From Dehalococcoidales bacterium (GTDB taxonomy: Bacteria; Chloroflexota; Dehalococcoidia; Dehalococcoidales; RBG-16-60-22): a DNA stretch of 9,290 bases. Under the pieces are notes generated by a model. The model searched no databases and had not been told where the DNA came from. It was given only the letters and a program-made list of their open reading frames with translations. Position numbers and translations under genes: made by a program. The DNA is taken from assembly GCA_030639445.1 (NCBI GenBank), contig DAOWCR010000037.1, forward strand, positions 1 to 9,290. The letters are read 5' to 3'. Positions 6,764 through 9,290 of the stretch are shown in pieces; positions within the stretch are counted from its first letter, which is position 1; the number at the start of each line of letters is the position of its first letter.

Positions 6764-6852
6764 ACCACCCTGGAAATCGCCCCTTGAAATGCTTGCTTTT
6801 CAAAAATCAGGTGTGATATACTAGCACGGCTACTTTTAAAGAACGAGGACCT
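6734..6852. other. Divergent regulatory region between transporter and nuoA
   Basis: This 119-base non-coding segment separates the minus-strand transporter from the plus-strand nuo operon. It holds most of one 46-base promoter module and the extended -10 promoter of nuoA, with about 40 bases between the two opposing -35 boxes. No small gene, riboswitch-like structure or terminator is apparent. Because the promoters are back to back, a regulator bound between them could affect both, but no convincing operator beyond the short repeat at 6784-6803 is seen. Confidence 0.6.
6793..6822 (+). promoter_or_regulatory. Extended -10 promoter of the nuo operon
   Basis: TATACT (6817-6822) is preceded by TGA, giving a good extended -10 element (TGN-TATACT). 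The best -35 partner is TTGCTT (6793-6798) at 18 bases, a weak box, which fits with an extended -10. Transcription would begin near 6829, about 24 bases before nuoA. A small inverted repeat, TTGAAA (6784-6789) with TTTCAA (6798-6803), spans the -35 region and could be an operator, but its arms are short and this may be chance. Confidence 0.55.
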
Positions 6853-7227
6853 TTGTTGATCGCAAACTACGGTTACATCGGACTGTTTCTCATCGCCGCT
6901 ATCCTCTTCACGCTTCTCATGGTCACCATCCCCATCGCCCTCCGATTTCTCCGCATCGTCCCTGATAACCCCAACCCCATTAAGAATTCTACCTTTGAGT
7001 GCGGTATGGAGACCATCGGCAAGACCTGGGTCCAGTTTAACTTCCACTATTACTTTTACGCTCTGGTATTTTTGGCCCTCGACGTCCTGGTTATCTTCCT
7101 GTATCCCTGGGCGGTCAGCCTCAGAACACTGGGCATCTCCGGCCTTATTGCCATATTAATCTTAATCGCCATCATTTTTGTCGGCTATATGTACGCCTGG
7201 AAAAAGAAGGTCCTGGAATGGAAATAG
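6853..7227 (+). CDS. nuoA: NADH-quinone oxidoreductase (complex I) subunit A
   Basis: NuoA is a small membrane subunit next to the quinone cavity of complex I. The 124-residue protein has three hydrophobic segments (about 5-30, 66-88 and 95-115). It keeps the family loop with FECGM (48-52, Cys50) and GKTWVQFNFHYYFYAL, and the LYPWAV segment after helix 2. The usual D-x-E pair in helix 2 (Asp79 and Glu81 in E. coli) reads Asp77-Val-Leu79 here, so the glutamate is missing. The start is TTG at 6853, with a second TTG at 6856; GAGG at 6845-6848 serves either, and the second has the better spacing. The last 10 bases overlap nuoB. It is the first gene of the operon, facing away from the transporter. 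Identity is certain from sequence and gene order. Confidence 0.94.
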   Translation: MLIANYGYIGLFLIAAILFTLLMVTIPIALRFLRIVPDNPNPIKNSTFECGMETIGKTWVQFNFHYYFYALVFLALDVLVIFLYPWAVSLRTLGISGLIAILILIAIIFVGYMYAWKKKVLEWK

Positions 7228-7826
7228 GTAACGTCCGGCCATATATCTACCCGGATATTGAGCTGGACCGGGAAGAGGGCCAGGTCATTGAAGACCTGAA
7301 GGCGAACAGCCAGCCGGTGATTCCCGACCCCGATAAATGGCTGGAGGAGGAGCTGCCCCAGAATATTCTCCTGACCTCCGTGGACGCCCTGATTAACTGG
7401 GGGCGGCGCTCTTCCCTCTGGCCGGCCATCTGTTTCCCCGCCTGCTGCGCCTTTGAGCTGATTGCCGCCAATGGACCTCGTTTTGACCTGGCGCGCTTCG
7501 GCATGGAAATCCTCCGCGCCTCGCCCCGTCAGGCTGACCTGATGATTACCGCCGGCACCCTGACCTGGAAAATGGCGCCCAATGTCCGGCGTATCTATAA
7601 CCAGATGGCGGAGCCAAAATGGGTGATTGCCATGGGGGCCTGTGGCATCAGCGGCGGTATCTTCGCCTCGGCATCTTATGCCGTGGTTCCCGGTTATAAC
7701 CACATCATCCCGGTTGATGTTTACGTCCCGGGCTGCCCTCCCCGCCCCGAAGCCCTGATTTACGGCATACAGATGCTGCAAAAGAAGATAGCCAAACGAA
7801 GAAACCTTACCCTGGGGAAAGGTTAA
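7218..7826 (+). CDS. nuoB: Complex I subunit B, N2 [4Fe-4S] cluster protein
   Basis: NuoB carries the terminal iron-sulfur cluster N2, which passes electrons to the quinone site. All four expected cysteine ligands are present: adjacent Cys76-Cys77 (PACCAFEL), Cys142 (GACGISGG) and Cys173 (PGCPPRPEAL). Other family marks are NWGRRSSLWP (60-69), RFDLARFGME and GTLTWKMAPNVRRIYNQM. The protein is 202 residues and has an acidic N-terminal extension of about 45 residues before the conserved domain. The ATG is preceded by AAGAAGG about 7 bases upstream, inside nuoA, and the two genes overlap by 10 bases, suggesting coupled translation. The stop is TAA, 6 bases before nuoC. Confidence 0.97.
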   Translation: MEIGNVRPYIYPDIELDREEGQVIEDLKANSQPVIPDPDKWLEEELPQNILLTSVDALINWGRRSSLWPAICFPACCAFELIAANGPRFDLARFGMEILRASPRQADLMITAGTLTWKMAPNVRRIYNQMAEPKWVIAMGACGISGGIFASASYAVVPGYNHIIPVDVYVPGCPPRPEALIYGIQMLQKKIAKRRNLTLGKG

Positions 7827-7832
7827 GCAGGA

Positions 7833-8273
7833 ATGACTGTAGCCCTTTCCGGCAAAGAAATAGCCAGCCAGCTTGAAGAGAAGCTACCGGAGAGCATTAT
7901 CGAGTCCGGCCAGGACTACCTGGTAGTGAAAAACGAGTCTTTGCTGGCCGTAGCCGCCTTCCTCAAAGATACCAGAGACCTTGACTTTGATTACCTCAAC
8001 TTTATCACTGCCGTTGACTATTACGACCATTTTGAAGTCGTCTACCGGTTAAGCTCCCTGGAGCATAATCACAGCCTGGTCATGAAGACCCGCTGTGCCG
8101 AGCGGGAGAACCCGGTCCTGCCTTCGGTAATTGGTCTGTGGCAGGGGGCTGATTTTCAGGAGCGGGAAATCTACGACCTGATGGGGATTAGATTTGAAGG
8201 GCACCCCAATATGAAGCGTATCTTCCTCTGGGAAGGCTTTGCGGGACATCCGCTGCGGAAGGACTTTCGGTAA
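7833..8273 (+). CDS. nuoC: Complex I subunit C (30 kDa-type)
   Basis: NuoC is the 30-kDa-type subunit of the hydrophilic arm, binding NuoD and helping link the electron-input side to the membrane arm. The 146-residue protein has the family signature near its C-terminus: EREIYDLMGIRFEGHP at 110-125, then MKRIFLWEGFAGHPLRKDF to the end. It is a stand-alone protein, not fused to NuoD as in E. coli, and is shorter than many homologues, ending directly after the PLRKDF motif. Its ATG lies 6 bases after the nuoB stop, with AAGG about 10 bases upstream and AGGA immediately before the start. Its TAA stop overlaps the nuoD start by one base (TAATG). Confidence 0.94.
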   Translation: MTVALSGKEIASQLEEKLPESIIESGQDYLVVKNESLLAVAAFLKDTRDLDFDYLNFITAVDYYDHFEVVYRLSSLEHNHSLVMKTRCAERENPVLPSVIGLWQGADFQEREIYDLMGIRFEGHPNMKRIFLWEGFAGHPLRKDFR

Positions 8274-9290
8274 TGGCGCTGAAAACAGAACCTTTTGTGC
8301 TCAATATGGGCCCGGTGCATCCCAGCACCCACGGGGTATTCCGCATGCGGGCGACCCTTGACGGGGAAGTGGTGGTGGACATTGAGCCGGTCTTCGGCTA
8401 TCTCCACCGCGGAGTGGAGAAGCTGGCCGAGCAGCGCACCTACACCGGCATAATCCCGCTGACCGACCGCCTGGACTACATCTCCTCAATGAACAATAAC
8501 CTGGCTTATTGCCTGGCCGTGGAAAAGCTGGCGGGAATAAAGGTCCCGGAACGGGCGGAATACCTGCGGGTCATTATGGCCGAGCTGCAGCGCATCGCCG
8601 CTTTCCTTATTGCCGTCGGCGCTTTTTTAAACGACTGCGGCGCTTATTTCACCCCTTTTATTTACATGTTCCGGGAAAGGGAGAAAATTATTGACCTCCT
8701 TGAAATGGTCAGCGGCCAGCGTCTTACCTATAACTACATGCGGGTGGGCGGCGTCAGCCAGGATATCCCCGAGGAATTCCTGCCGGCCCTGCGCATTTTC
8801 GTGGCGCAGATGCCCGGCTTCATTGATGAATACGACCGGCTGCTGATGCAGAATGAGATACTGCTGGCCCGCGCCAAGGGCGTCGGCATTCTAACCAGAG
8901 AGCAGGCGATTAACTGTGCCGCCAGCGGCCCGGTGCTCCGCGCCAGTGGGGTCAAATGGGATATCCGCCAGGCAGACCCGTACTCCGTTTATGACCGCTT
9001 TGAATTTGACGTTCCCACCGGCACCGTTGGCGACTGCTATGACCGCTACCGGGTAAGGGTGGCGGAGATGCGGCAGAGCCTGCGCATCATCCAGCAGGCC
9101 ATGGCACAATTGCCCTCCGGGCCGGTAAAAGCCGAGGTGCCTCACCTGGTCCGCCCGCCGGTCGGGGAAGCTTATGCCCGCCTGGAAGCCCCCAAAGGTG
9201 AACTCGGTTTCTATCTGGTATCGGATAATTCCATCGCCCCCTACCGCTGCCATATCCGCCCCCCGAGCCTGATAAACCTGACCGCTCTCC
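8273..9290 (+). CDS. nuoD: Complex I subunit D (49 kDa-type), cut by window end
   Basis: NuoD forms, with NuoB, the quinone-reduction site of complex I and is related to the large subunit of NiFe hydrogenases. The frame runs open for 339 codons from the ATG at 8273 to the right edge, so the C-terminus is missing. The N-terminus begins MALKTEPFVLNMGP, followed by HPSTHG (16-21), whose second histidine (His20) matches the quinone-site histidine of other complexes. It continues with FGYLHRGVEKLAEQRTY and LTDRLDY, where Tyr69 sits at the expected distance for the quinone-site tyrosine. A later YRCHIRPPSLINL segment is also characteristic. The start overlaps the nuoC stop by one base. Nothing looks broken. 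The electron donor module cannot be judged from this fragment. Confidence 0.96.
   Translation, partial: MALKTEPFVLNMGPVHPSTHGVFRMRATLDGEVVVDIEPVFGYLHRGVEKLAEQRTYTGIIPLTDRLDYISSMNNNLAYCLAVEKLAGIKVPERAEYLRVIMAELQRIAAFLIAVGAFLNDCGAYFTPFIYMFREREKIIDLLEMVSGQRLTYNYMRVGGVSQDIPEEFLPALRIFVAQMPGFIDEYDRLLMQNEILLARAKGVGILTREQAINCAASGPVLRASGVKWDIRQADPYSVYDRFEFDVPTGTVGDCYDRYRVRVAEMRQSLRIIQQAMAQLPSGPVKAEVPHLVRPPVGEAYARLEAPKGELGFYLVSDNSIAPYRCHIRPPSLINLTAL

Noticed and set aside
7185..7781. A 198-codon minus-strand open frame opposite nuoB
   Set aside because: It mirrors the highly conserved nuoB gene, has no family features and no promoter or ribosome-binding site, so it is a shadow frame.
8456..8482. Apparent loss of a quinone-site tyrosine in NuoD, where LTDRLDY has Leu in place of the first Tyr
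   Set aside because: Counting from the HPSTHG histidine, the functional tyrosine corresponds to the one in LDY (residue 69), which is present; the changed position is a neighbouring, less critical one.

Overview
The window looks like chromosomal DNA of a moderately GC-rich bacterium (roughly 55% GC by eye). Two things suggest a Chloroflexota / Dehalococcoidia-like source: the kind of genes and their order, and a C-rich multi-hairpin intergenic repeat at the left edge of a type I associate with that group. This assignment is an inference from gene content and style; there is no rRNA or other phylogenetic marker here.

Layout. Bases 1-150 hold no gene but contain three near-perfect hairpins packed back to back. 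From 152 to about 6709 every gene is on the minus strand. In transcription order these are a major facilitator transporter (6709-5432), tldD (5328/5334-3955), pmbA/tldE (3954-2650), a PAC2-family protein (2601-1810), a GNAT acetyltransferase (1732-1208) and mtnA (1189-152). tldD and pmbA abut exactly (TAAATG), and the later gaps are 48, 77 and 18 bases, so tldD-pmbA-PAC2-GNAT-mtnA can be read as one operon. From 6853 to the right edge the plus strand carries nuoA, nuoB, nuoC and the first 339 codons of nuoD. These are packed with 10-base and 1-base overlaps and one 6-base gap, as the start of a complex I operon.

How the genes work together. TldD and TldE form a heterodimeric metalloprotease, and the PAC2 protein belongs to the proteasome-assembly-chaperone family, so the front of the minus-strand operon has a peptide-turnover flavour. 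mtnA at its end belongs to methylthioadenosine/methionine salvage. NuoABCD are the proximal membrane subunit plus the N2-cluster, linker and quinone-site subunits of a proton-translocating oxidoreductase. nuoC and nuoD are separate genes, and no NADH-module gene (nuoE/F/G) lies in the visible part.

Regulation. The 119-base divergent region (6734-6852) holds promoter-like sequences facing both ways. The transporter promoter (TTGACA-16-TATAAA) and the tldD promoter (TTGACA-16-TGTAAA) are embedded in two copies of one 46-base module that match at 36 positions, well beyond the core hexamers. This is the most unexpected signal in the window. No clearly new biological system is visible. The best leads are this duplicated promoter module, a Glu-to-Leu change at a conserved proton-path position of NuoA, and the TldD/TldE/PAC2 grouping.
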